Positions 39,916 through 47,627 of a stretch of DNA of 64,000 nucleotides are shown here, piece after piece; position 1 is the stretch's first letter; each line of letters starts with the position of its first letter. The DNA comes from a virus. The notes under the pieces were generated by a model. The model was given only the letters and a program-made list of their open reading frames with translations, made no database searches and had not been told where the DNA came from. Made by a program: the position numbers and the translations under genes. The DNA is taken from IMG/VR virus record IMGVR_UViG_3300036846_000743, positions 162,074 through 226,073 of that record; one strand, 5' to 3'.

Positions 39916-40665
39916 TTACTCCCGTTTGATTGCTCGCCTCGCCGCCAGCGCCAACGCTTCGAGATCGGGTCGCGTGCCCCAGCCTCCTGCCATGAGCAGC
40001 TCACCCATCTGCACCAGCTTTCGATCTGCATCGGGCACTGCCGTGCCATCAAGCCGCGGCGATGCGCGCCCGCACCAGTTCTCGTACTGCCGGCCAATAT
40101 GCAGCACGGGAGACGGTAGCGCCGTACGAGTTGTGAACCTCAGCGCGAAGTCCCAATCTGCGTAGGCCGCATTCATGTAGCCCCTCGGATACCAAGGCAG
40201 CGACCTGAGCGCCGCCGCCTCGGCGTGGAAAAGCTGGAAATATCCCGCGCAGGGATCTTCACGCGTCAGCTCCCAGCGTTCCCAGTCGCCGTCAAGATCC
40301 AGCACGCCCTCGGGGAGCTGCCGGCGTGCTGCGCCGTAGAGCACATCCCGGTCCAGTTCTCCCAGCTCGAACGTCGCTGGAAGCGCGATATCGGCATCCA
40401 CGATCAAGATCCAGCCTGAACGGCCTATGACATCAAAAGCCTCCTCGATCGCCATTCCCTTGTTGAAGATTGCTCCATACCGGGTAAACGCGTCGGTGCG
40501 AAACAGCTCAACACCTTTCATGCCCTGTACGAGCTGACATGTCCGCTCATCCGTGAGCGAAGTTACCACCAAGCACCTGCGTAAGTGCCGCATGTTCCGG
40601 GGTAACGTGAGTGCGAGGATATCGTCGTAGTCCACGCAGACCGTCAGGGCGGAAACGTCATCCAT
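39916..40665 (-). CDS. GT-A type glycosyltransferase
   Basis: 249 residues from ATG 40665. DDVSALTVCVDYDDILALTL starts the domain, GWILIVDADIALPATFELG carries the DAD metal site, and DPCAGYFQLFHAEAAALRSL followed by WDFALRF make up the acceptor side. Similar minimal enzymes are encoded by many phages. It is away from the other glycosyltransferases, next to a ParB-like gene. Substrate unknown. Confidence 0.65.
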   Translation of the reverse strand: MDDVSALTVCVDYDDILALTLPRNMRHLRRCLVVTSLTDERTCQLVQGMKGVELFRTDAFTRYGAIFNKGMAIEEAFDVIGRSGWILIVDADIALPATFELGELDRDVLYGAARRQLPEGVLDLDGDWERWELTREDPCAGYFQLFHAEAAALRSLPWYPRGYMNAAYADWDFALRFTTRTALPSPVLHIGRQYENWCGRASPRLDGTAVPDADRKLVQMGELLMAGGWGTRPDLEALALAARRAIKRE

Positions 40666-40690
40666 GAGCAGCCCCGGGCTAGATACAGGG

Positions 40691-40727
40691 ATAGGGGCGG
40701 TAAGGAACGCTCACCGCCCTAACCTAT
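40691..40727 (-). terminator. Imperfect hairpin between genes
   Basis: ATAGG plus GGCGGT on one side can pair with ACCGCC and CCTAT on the other, with a CTAA bulge. It follows the stop of the gene at 40727-41686 but lacks a T-tract on the minus strand, so termination is uncertain. Confidence 0.35.
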
Positions 40728-41686
40728 CAGCGTTTCATGACCTGTCCGTTCACCGCCTTGGGATGCTTGGCGAGTCGGACGCGCGGCTTGGGCTTGGCCA
40801 TGCCGGCCTTGCGGAGCTTGCCCTTGTGCATCCCGTTGCCGTTAGCCGAGACTTTGGCCGGCGCTTCTTCCTCGGTCTCCTCAGCATCCTCGGTCAGTTC
40901 GGGATTGCCCATGGCCGTGGACACCTCGGCGGCTATGGCCTCGGCTTCCTCGGCGTCGCGCTGGGCCTTGTTGGCCACGTCGCGGAGCTGGATAGCCGCC
41001 TCATGGGTGAGTTGTAGAAACTCCGGCGTATGCTTCTCGTCATCGCTGAGATTGGACACCAGGCCCTTGAACTGATCGATCCAGCCGTCTTCCTGGGCCA
41101 GCCACGCCCGGGAGCGCAGCTTCATAGCGCTGAGCGCCCCGACGTAGGTCTTGTACTTCGTCTTGCCGGGCTTGCGCCCGCCCTGCGACTTCTTGCCGCC
41201 CAGAATCCCGGTGATCACGTCTTGTAGCTCGCGATAACCCAGCCGGTCCCTGACGATCCGGGCCACCAGAGTGACCCGCTGCGCATCTGTGATGCCTTCG
41301 CGAAGCAGCTGCCGGAAATGCGCCCAGTTCAGCTCGTGACCACCAGCCGCTGCCGTCTTGAGCATCTCCTGGATCTGGGCCTGCTTGTAGAGCGCGGCCA
41401 GTCGTACGGAGAGTCGTAACGTCTGGGGGGCACGCTGGAGCCCGATCGAGTAAACGCGAATGGTCTCCTCGTCGTGCTCCTTGAAGCTCACGCCCAGGAT
41501 GTCGCCAACCTGCCAGTGATGCAGGACGTCGCCCTGGCTGTGAGTTCGCTGGAGGGTCTCGAGCTTCTCGTATCGCTTCCGTTCCGGCTCACCGCCCAGC
41601 TCCAGGACCATCGCGATGACCTGCTCGCGAGACGGTGTACTCGGACGTTTCTTGCCTTGTCGACTCTTCTGCGCTACTGCTGTCAT
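40727..41686 (-). CDS. Helical protein with ParB/DUF1016-like segment
   Basis: 319 residues, ATG overlapping the upstream stop. REQVIAMVLELGGEPERKRY, a middle LRLSVRLAALYKQAQIQEML and HELNWAHFRQLLREGITDAQ then RLGYRELQDVI resemble the helical domains of ParB/DUF1016-type proteins (HY-x-LL ... W-x-VRELE-x-x-I pattern). The C-terminus is basic (GKLRKAGMAKPKPRVRLAKH). It probably binds DNA. Beside the DUF932-like gene. Confidence 0.5.
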   Translation of the reverse strand: MTAVAQKSRQGKKRPSTPSREQVIAMVLELGGEPERKRYEKLETLQRTHSQGDVLHHWQVGDILGVSFKEHDEETIRVYSIGLQRAPQTLRLSVRLAALYKQAQIQEMLKTAAAGGHELNWAHFRQLLREGITDAQRVTLVARIVRDRLGYRELQDVITGILGGKKSQGGRKPGKTKYKTYVGALSAMKLRSRAWLAQEDGWIDQFKGLVSNLSDDEKHTPEFLQLTHEAAIQLRDVANKAQRDAEEAEAIAAEVSTAMGNPELTEDAEETEEEAPAKVSANGNGMHKGKLRKAGMAKPKPRVRLAKHPKAVNGQVMKR

Positions 41687-42828
41687 TTGTTCATCCTCTT
41701 GTCAGTAATTCGACCGAGCAGAATCTGAAAAGCCGCCTGTTCAATGGCTTCCATCACAGTCATGTCGAGGCCACGCGACTCGCGCGTGAGCGTACTGTAA
41801 AGGTCGAACCAGGTTCGGCCTTGTCGCAGCCGATCAGGCGCACGTGGCAGTTGCCTCGGCAGATCACTGCCATAACTCATCGTAGCCAGAATGATCCGAC
41901 GGGCCACACTCCGCGGTACATTCTGTCGGTGTAATAGTAGAGACAGGTCGTCAAGTCGCTCCTCTCGCTGTTGCTCCCCTTGCCCGAGATCGAGCGGCAT
42001 TTCTCGGAGGCGCTGCATTCGGCGCGCCAACAACGGACCATCTTGGTTGGTAGTCACGGCGCCAGCAAAGATCCTTATCACTTTCTTGACAAAGTCCTTG
42101 CCTGTATGAGCCAGGGGCCCGCGGCCAGGGAATGGGCCAAGAGATGTCGTCGCCGAGCGATGCCGATAGAGCAGCGTTGTCACACGGACACTGGCCTCGC
42201 CCACCTCCGAGTTAGAGACATGATACCCCCCGGAAAATGGTTCGCAGTCGGTTCCGGGACCGGTATCGACAACGAAGAGGGGCCGTACGTGGACGAACCG
42301 AAGCAAGAGTCGCCGGCCTTCCAGCACAGCCTCCAAGAACCGCACTCGTAATGGGCTCGATGCCATGGCGTCCCTTGCCATATCGTAGAGGGCGCGGTTC
42401 TCCAAGTAGTTATACTTCGGACCCAACATACCTTCAACCAGATGGCGCTGCACATCGCGGATCAGCCGCACCTTGCCTTCAAACCGTTCCTGGTAACGGA
42501 TCCTCAATGCTCTGTTGAAGACTTCGATGGCATCGGCGAATGAATAGTCACGCCGCGGCTGCACGGAGGTTCGCCTGATCCCCGACAGGTCAACCACGGC
42601 CTGATGCAGGCCGGGACAGGCCAGACCACAGACTTGCTTGAAGGCGGTCGACGTGTAGCGATAACCGCCGGGCAATTCGCCTTCATGGTTGAGCTGGAGC
42701 TGTGACAGCGCACCCACGTAGGGCGTCTGCGTGACCCGATCAGTCTCGGCCAGCTTGTCCACGAGCGCGGGCTCGGCGCCCTCGCCGTATGTCACCGCTT
42801 CGGGATACACGTAAAGGGCGTTCTTCAT
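41683..42828 (-). CDS. DUF932-like protein
   Basis: 381 residues from ATG 42828, with a weak ribosome site. GPKYNYLENRALYDMARDAM and then GGYHVSNSEVGEASVRVTTL followed by LYRHR match the DUF932 family found on plasmids and phages (YxxLDNxxL ... FSNSETGxAS-x-x). A C-terminal helical region follows (REERLDDLSLLLHRQNVPRS). The family's function is unknown; it often accompanies replication and recombination genes. Confidence 0.55.
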   Translation of the reverse strand: MKNALYVYPEAVTYGEGAEPALVDKLAETDRVTQTPYVGALSQLQLNHEGELPGGYRYTSTAFKQVCGLACPGLHQAVVDLSGIRRTSVQPRRDYSFADAIEVFNRALRIRYQERFEGKVRLIRDVQRHLVEGMLGPKYNYLENRALYDMARDAMASSPLRVRFLEAVLEGRRLLLRFVHVRPLFVVDTGPGTDCEPFSGGYHVSNSEVGEASVRVTTLLYRHRSATTSLGPFPGRGPLAHTGKDFVKKVIRIFAGAVTTNQDGPLLARRMQRLREMPLDLGQGEQQREERLDDLSLLLHRQNVPRSVARRIILATMSYGSDLPRQLPRAPDRLRQGRTWFDLYSTLTRESRGLDMTVMEAIEQAAFQILLGRITDKRMNK

Positions 42829-43384
42829 CGGGTCGTGTCCAGCCGATCGCCGCCAGCAGGCCGTCCAGGTCCTCGATCGTGTAGATCCATGGAGGTGCCT
42901 TTGGCCGCCCAACCGCGTAGATGAGCTTGGTTCTGCTCGCCTGCCCTGGCTCGCCAAACTCCCTGGGCAGCATGTGTAGGGTCATTCGCTCGCCGAAGCC
43001 GCGCCATCGGAACACCAAAACTGGTGGCTGTTCACCTGGGAATTCGTCGGCAGCTTCCAGGTACGCCCGATGTATGGGCGTGGCGGTGGGCCGCTTGAAG
43101 ACGTCTCCCACGGGCATGTCCACGAGTTTCAGCTTAGCCGCCACCAATCGCAACGGGAAGTCGGCGTACGTGCTAAAGGCGCGGAGACTAACCCCCCACT
43201 GGCCAGTTTCTTCCTGCACTCGCTGAGCGAGCATAGACACCCCGTTGAGCAAACCACCCATCTTGTAGACGTGAGCGATCACTGACTTCTCGTAAGCAGC
43301 CAGCGACATGCCGGCAGCCTGGGACGCACCGTCGCGCGCGGCGGCCTGCCACAGCGCATCTTCCTCGCTCTGATCGTAGCTCAT
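42740..43384 (-). CDS. Hypothetical protein
   Basis: 214 residues; ATG overlaps the recA-like stop (ATGA) with AGGA before it. Central FSTYADFPLRLVAAKLKLVD, PPVLVFRWRGFGERMTLHML and WIYTIEDLDGLLAAIGWTRP. It overlaps the start of the downstream gene by 89 bases, and its last 25 residues (Arg/Gly) look like read-through sequence. Probably co-transcribed with the recombinase. Confidence 0.5.
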   Translation of the reverse strand: MSYDQSEEDALWQAAARDGASQAAGMSLAAYEKSVIAHVYKMGGLLNGVSMLAQRVQEETGQWGVSLRAFSTYADFPLRLVAAKLKLVDMPVGDVFKRPTATPIHRAYLEAADEFPGEQPPVLVFRWRGFGERMTLHMLPREFGEPGQASRTKLIYAVGRPKAPPWIYTIEDLDGLLAAIGWTRPDEERPLRVSRSGDIRRGRRARARGQAGRD

Positions 43385-44916
43385 TCCTCATCATCCCTTG
43401 ATCGCGGCGCTGTCTTCTTGTGCAGATTCTCCGTGACGTCAGCAAACTCGCTCAGGTTAGCATCGTAGTCGGCATAGTAATTGGGCAGCTCGGCATCAGC
43501 CTTCGCGGAGGCTTTCTCGATCGTATCGTCGAGCCGCTCCCCAGGCCGGAACACCGGCCGGCGCGTGATGCCCAGAATCGGGAACAGCTCGCGGCAGACA
43601 CCGCGGTCATAGTCGAGCGCTCTCCCGAATTCATGACGGCGTACGGGCTTTTCTTTAGATATGCCCAGCCGGGTTGACCAGTAGCGGCCCTGGCTTGCGG
43701 CATTGATGTCGACGATGTCGTTGATCGCGTTCCAGGTCTTCCTCGAGTCCTTGTCGGCCTCGTACTGAAGCAGAGTCTCGAGAGTCGCCGTATGCCAGTC
43801 GAAGTAAACGTGCTGGCGCCAGTCGGCAGCTTCCTCGTTGTATCTCCAGTCCCAGACCATAGCCACGCGCACGGACTTGAGCCGCTCGCCGATCGAACTC
43901 TTGAGGATGTCGATCTGAAGCCATACCCCGGACTTCGATGCCTCCTTGTACTTGTTCCGCCGCGTCATCTGGATCTCGCACGACTCCATGAACTTGAGCG
44001 ACTTGCCGCCCGGCGAATGCGGGGTCTCGTTGCCGAACTCATCACGCTTGGGCTTCAGATGGTTGGTGCCAGCGACGATGATCGAGGTGCCCCGGAGCTT
44101 CTCTGCCCAGCTCCGACCGTATTCGGATAGCAGATTGGCTTCGAGCGGGTGGCTGCGCCCGGGCGCACCCATCTTGTCCATCTTGGTGAGCTTCTCCTCA
44201 GCCATGGCGGACGTGAATGCGTCGACCCCGAAAATGTAAGGACTTTTCCAGCCGATGCCCTGCGAGCCGCCGTAGCCCTCGTTGTACCTGCTGACTTCGC
44301 CGATCTCCCTGTGCAATCGCTTCATCCATGCTTCCAGCGAGTTACACGGCTCGATCAGGCTGCGAACATCGAGCCAGGTCCGGTTGTACTCCCAGATCCC
44401 CTCGCGTAGCTCGGCGATGTCCTTAGCCTCGGTCTCGAAGATCATCGCGTAGCCGGAGTGGATCAAGACCCAGCGCATCATCTCGGCCAGGAAGCTGGAC
44501 TTGGACGAGCCCTCCTCGCCGATGATCTGGTAGAGCCGGCCCAACGGCAACACGCTGGACTGGAATAGGTGCATGAGTGAAAGACTGGGCAGCGGTAAGC
44601 CGACCACCAGCTTGCGGGCCTCGCCGCACGTGTGCACGTCCTTGCGGTCATTGTCCTTCTTCTGGATGTTACGCTGCGCCGTCCACGCAGCATCCTGAGC
44701 CATGTCGTGGCCCAGCTTCTTCACGCTCTCGTGATAGACCCGTAACGCAGCCCGGGCCGGATCGCCAATCCTCACCTTGCTCGTAGATTGTTTGCCTGTG
44801 ACCTGACCGTTCTTCGCTGCCTTGAGTTTAGCCTTGGCCTTGGCTTCCGCGGTGAACTCACCCTGGACCGTCGTGGCAGCTCTGATGGCCCCCTTTCGGG
44901 CTATCTTCTTGGCCAT
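43381..44916 (-). CDS. RecA/UvsX-like recombinase
   Basis: 511 residues, ATG after GGAGAG. A basic Ala/Lys-rich N-terminal extension (about 1-50) leads to the ATPase core. GRLYQIIGEEGSSKSSFLAE (Walker A at 133-140) and a Walker B around YIFGVDAFTSAM, then GTSIIVAGTNHLKPK, fit the RecA/RadA fold of phage recombinases. The C-terminus is acidic and helical (KADAELPNYYADYDANLSEF). It forms strand-exchange filaments in replication and repair. The 61-base gap upstream contains a hairpin (44936-44963). Confidence 0.75.
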   Translation of the reverse strand: MAKKIARKGAIRAATTVQGEFTAEAKAKAKLKAAKNGQVTGKQSTSKVRIGDPARAALRVYHESVKKLGHDMAQDAAWTAQRNIQKKDNDRKDVHTCGEARKLVVGLPLPSLSLMHLFQSSVLPLGRLYQIIGEEGSSKSSFLAEMMRWVLIHSGYAMIFETEAKDIAELREGIWEYNRTWLDVRSLIEPCNSLEAWMKRLHREIGEVSRYNEGYGGSQGIGWKSPYIFGVDAFTSAMAEEKLTKMDKMGAPGRSHPLEANLLSEYGRSWAEKLRGTSIIVAGTNHLKPKRDEFGNETPHSPGGKSLKFMESCEIQMTRRNKYKEASKSGVWLQIDILKSSIGERLKSVRVAMVWDWRYNEEAADWRQHVYFDWHTATLETLLQYEADKDSRKTWNAINDIVDINAASQGRYWSTRLGISKEKPVRRHEFGRALDYDRGVCRELFPILGITRRPVFRPGERLDDTIEKASAKADAELPNYYADYDANLSEFADVTENLHKKTAPRSRDDEE

Positions 44917-44935
44917 GAAACTCTCCTATACACAA

Positions 44936-44963
44936 GGGCGGGCAGGCCACGATTGGCCCGCCC
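44936..44963 (-). terminator. GC hairpin between the acidic-linker protein and recombinase genes
   Basis: GGGCGGGC (44936-44943) pairs with GCCCGCCC (44956-44963) around a 12-base loop. On the minus strand it is followed by TTGTGTATAGG, so it is not a strong terminator; it may attenuate the recombinase message or stabilise the upstream mRNA. Confidence 0.4.
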
Positions 44964-44977
44964 GCCGAATGCCGCGA

Positions 44978-46726
44978 TCACTGAGCGCCCATGAACTTGG
45001 CGCGCGCTGCTGCCATCACATCCTTGGGATTGCGCTGATTGTTCGCTGTCGGCTCGGGTACCGGTTTAGCAGCCGCCGGTTTGGTAGCTTGCTTGGGAGC
45101 CGCAGCTGGGGGAGGTTCGGCGAACCCGCCAGCACGATTGACGACCGGACGATCATCATCGTCGTCGCCGCCATTGGCAGCCGCCGCGGCGGCCCGGCTG
45201 GGCCGGAATGTCGTAGCAGCAGCCGCCACATCCGGCGCAGCGCTGCCGCCAGCAACCCCGGCAGCAACGTCACCGGCAGCTTTGGTCGGCTTTGCCCGCC
45301 CACGGGCCACCCGCCCCTTCAGGGGCTGCGTTTCCTGCGGCGTAGCAGCCTCCTGCTGCGCAACCATGCGTGATGCGCGATGAGGCGGCGGGTCATCGTC
45401 AGCCGCTTCGGCTGGAGCCTGCACCGGAGCCGGAGCGCCCAGCCGTCGCGTAGAACGTGGCTGGTCATCCGCCCGCTCGGCGGAATCACCGGCGCGCTGC
45501 CGGGGCCGGCGGTCGGCATCATGCTGAGCGGCTGGACGATCGTCATCATCATCCACACCGCCGTCAGGATCGTACTTGGTAGAGACCTGATGCCGATTGA
45601 TCCACTCGGCCCAGATATCGGAGTCCTTGTCAGGCAGCCAGTCGGGATGATCCTGCCAGGCATAGAGCAGGACATCGAGCTTCAGCTCGCCGCCGAACCG
45701 CATACGGCTCCACAGGTAGCTGGCCGCCGTCTTGTGATCCGGGACCTTGATGATCTCGGGCCACGGATAGATCTTCTCAGCGAGTGCTGCGGCCAGATCG
45801 GGTTCGATGCCTGGCTCCCAGCCCTGGTATTCGTCCAGGATCGAAACCTCATAGCCGATCTTGTCGCGATCGCTGTCGACTTCCCGCTGCGCGCGACTGC
45901 GGCTCTCGGCCACAGCGGCACGGCTCAAGGACCGTCGCGGGCCCTGCACCGCAGGAGCATGCCCGTCACGGCTAGGGTCTTGGTTGGCCGGATAGAGCTG
46001 GACGAACTTGCCGCCATCGAAGGCGGTGATATCGCCGTACTGGTAATAGTCGGCGTAGCTCGCCACTGTGCCATCCTCCGGCAACTCGTCGGGCGACTTG
46101 CGCTTGTCCAGCAGCGAGCGCAAGCACTTGCCGCCGTCCGAGGCCAGATCGAAACAGACGATCTTCTCGCCCTCGTCGACGCCCATCGGTGGGTCATAGA
46201 GCTTGTCGCCACGGCCGTAGATCAGGCACTGGACCAGGAACATCGGCCCTGGCTTCTTGATGACCTTCCGTTGCTTGGAGGTCACCATGGGTGCCCAGTG
46301 GGATTGGACGTGCTTGTTGCCTTCGTCGACCGCCCAGTAGATGGCGTTGTAGAGAATGTAGCACGGATGTTGCCGCGGATCGTAATTGTGATCCTGCACA
46401 TCCTCATCAGAGCAAAGAAAGAAGGTCACTGCGGGCTCGCCGATCGCACGGACGGCCCAGGCCGAGTAGATCCAGCGGCCAAATTCTCCCTTGCCTGTGC
46501 CCGTGCGGAACTTCGACCAGCTGCCGTCGTTCCGTTTGCCAGGCATGACCCGTAGCACGGTGTCGAATTGCTTGAGTCGCGTCCCTGGTACGTTCCAGAG
46601 GGACTTCATTGGCGACACAAGATTGGCATCGACGAACAAGTTGCCGCTGTAACGGCTGTCATCGTCGAACATGGATGAGACGTACGAACGCTCGGGCGGT
46701 TCGCCGCCCCCGTGGGCGTGAGCCAT
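44978..46726 (-). CDS. Large protein with acidic Pro/Ala linker, possible ssDNA-binding partner
   Basis: 582 residues, ATG after AGGAGA. Residues 1-260 and 280-410 are folded, with WSKFRTGTGKGEFGRWIYSA, AVTFFLCSDEDVQDHNYDPR and PMFLVQCLIYGRGDKLYDPP. Residues about 415-560 are a Pro/Ala/Asp linker (YDPDGGVDDDDDRPAAQHDA) ending in a small basic helix (PKDVMAAARAKFMGA). The size, composition and place next to the recombinase suggest a single-strand binding or mediator protein, but there is no recognisable domain. Confidence 0.45.
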   Translation of the reverse strand: MAHAHGGGEPPERSYVSSMFDDDSRYSGNLFVDANLVSPMKSLWNVPGTRLKQFDTVLRVMPGKRNDGSWSKFRTGTGKGEFGRWIYSAWAVRAIGEPAVTFFLCSDEDVQDHNYDPRQHPCYILYNAIYWAVDEGNKHVQSHWAPMVTSKQRKVIKKPGPMFLVQCLIYGRGDKLYDPPMGVDEGEKIVCFDLASDGGKCLRSLLDKRKSPDELPEDGTVASYADYYQYGDITAFDGGKFVQLYPANQDPSRDGHAPAVQGPRRSLSRAAVAESRSRAQREVDSDRDKIGYEVSILDEYQGWEPGIEPDLAAALAEKIYPWPEIIKVPDHKTAASYLWSRMRFGGELKLDVLLYAWQDHPDWLPDKDSDIWAEWINRHQVSTKYDPDGGVDDDDDRPAAQHDADRRPRQRAGDSAERADDQPRSTRRLGAPAPVQAPAEAADDDPPPHRASRMVAQQEAATPQETQPLKGRVARGRAKPTKAAGDVAAGVAGGSAAPDVAAAATTFRPSRAAAAAANGGDDDDDRPVVNRAGGFAEPPPAAAPKQATKPAAAKPVPEPTANNQRNPKDVMAAARAKFMGAQ

Positions 46727-46798
46727 GTCACTTCTCCTATCACGCGTTTCACTTCACAGATCACATTTTTAGCTGCCCGGACAAGCCGAGCACTAAGC

Positions 46799-46827
46799 AT
46801 CCTAGCAAGCCAGTCTGCCTCCGGCAA
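46799..46827 (-). promoter_or_regulatory. Candidate sigma-70-type promoter
   Basis: On the minus strand TTGCCG (46827-46822) is separated by 17 bases from TAGGAT (46804-46799). Each matches the consensus at four of six positions. It lies in the 148-base gap before the gene at 44978-46726 and could start a transcript covering the single-strand/recombinase genes. Confidence 0.35.
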
Positions 46828-46874
46828 TATCCCGGCTTTACGCGATGTAGATAGGATCCAAAACATCACTCCGA

Positions 46875-47627
46875 TCAATCCGTGTCGATCGATCGAACGC
46901 GTTGTGCTTCTGCCAGCGTATAGGTGTCTTCCGGCGGAGGAATACCTTCCTCGATCGGCGTATCTTCCAGGCCCTGCTGCGGGGAGCTTTCCTGGATGCC
47001 ATCCTTCATGAAAAGGGCCATGATGCCAATGACTACGTCATTGGCACCAGTGTCGCGGCATGTAACCACGTACTCACCGTCATCGAGCTTGCCTGAGAGC
47101 CGCGTGCTGTAAAAAAAGCCCGATGGCTTGCCCGGCGTAGCTGTGGGCATACCCGCACGCGGGGCGACCGGCAAGACCGAAAACTTCTTGCTGGCAAAGT
47201 CGTAGAAAAAGTTGTCTTTAACCCTCCGGATCGAGTAGATCAGGACGGTCTTCCTGTAAAACCAGAACACGATGTCCACGCCGCGCCTCCCGAGTGGGCC
47301 TTCCCAGGGCGGCTGTGAAAAGGCTTTGACGCCCGGATCGGACTGGAAGCCCATGACCTGAAGCGCCGTCTTCACGTCCTGCTTCGTAATGCCACCGCAT
47401 ACCGTTTGATCGTGCGTACCGGGCAAAGGAAAGTCCACGCCAACAGTATGTGACGGGACTTCCCCGAAAACTTCAGTCTTCCATTGGTGCACCGACATGT
47501 GGTCCTTGATCTGGCCCACGTACGGCGCAATCGCGTCCACGAACGAGCGGTCGCCGGTCAGCTCCGCAAGGAGCTGACCGGGCTTGGGCACGATGATGCG
47601 CTTCTCATCACTTTCCGAGGTACTCAT
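46875..47627 (-). CDS. Hypothetical protein ending RVRSIDTD
   Basis: 250 residues, ATG with TTGGGG; it overlaps the polymerase gene end by 20 bases. Beta-rich middle (GVDIVFWFYRKTVLIYSIRR) and a GEYVVTCRDTGANDVVIGIM segment, then a helical acidic region. The C-terminus EAQRVRSIDTD resembles the shared tail but has an extra Asp and Ser in place of Val/Ile, so it is a weak member. Function unknown. Confidence 0.6.
   Translation of the reverse strand: MSTSESDEKRIIVPKPGQLLAELTGDRSFVDAIAPYVGQIKDHMSVHQWKTEVFGEVPSHTVGVDFPLPGTHDQTVCGGITKQDVKTALQVMGFQSDPGVKAFSQPPWEGPLGRRGVDIVFWFYRKTVLIYSIRRVKDNFFYDFASKKFSVLPVAPRAGMPTATPGKPSGFFYSTRLSGKLDDGEYVVTCRDTGANDVVIGIMALFMKDGIQESSPQQGLEDTPIEEGIPPPEDTYTLAEAQRVRSIDTD

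Noticed and set aside
46606-46878. 90-codon minus-strand frame in the gap before the acidic-linker protein
   Set aside because: It runs far into that gene in another frame and lacks a ribosome site; the gap more likely holds a promoter.
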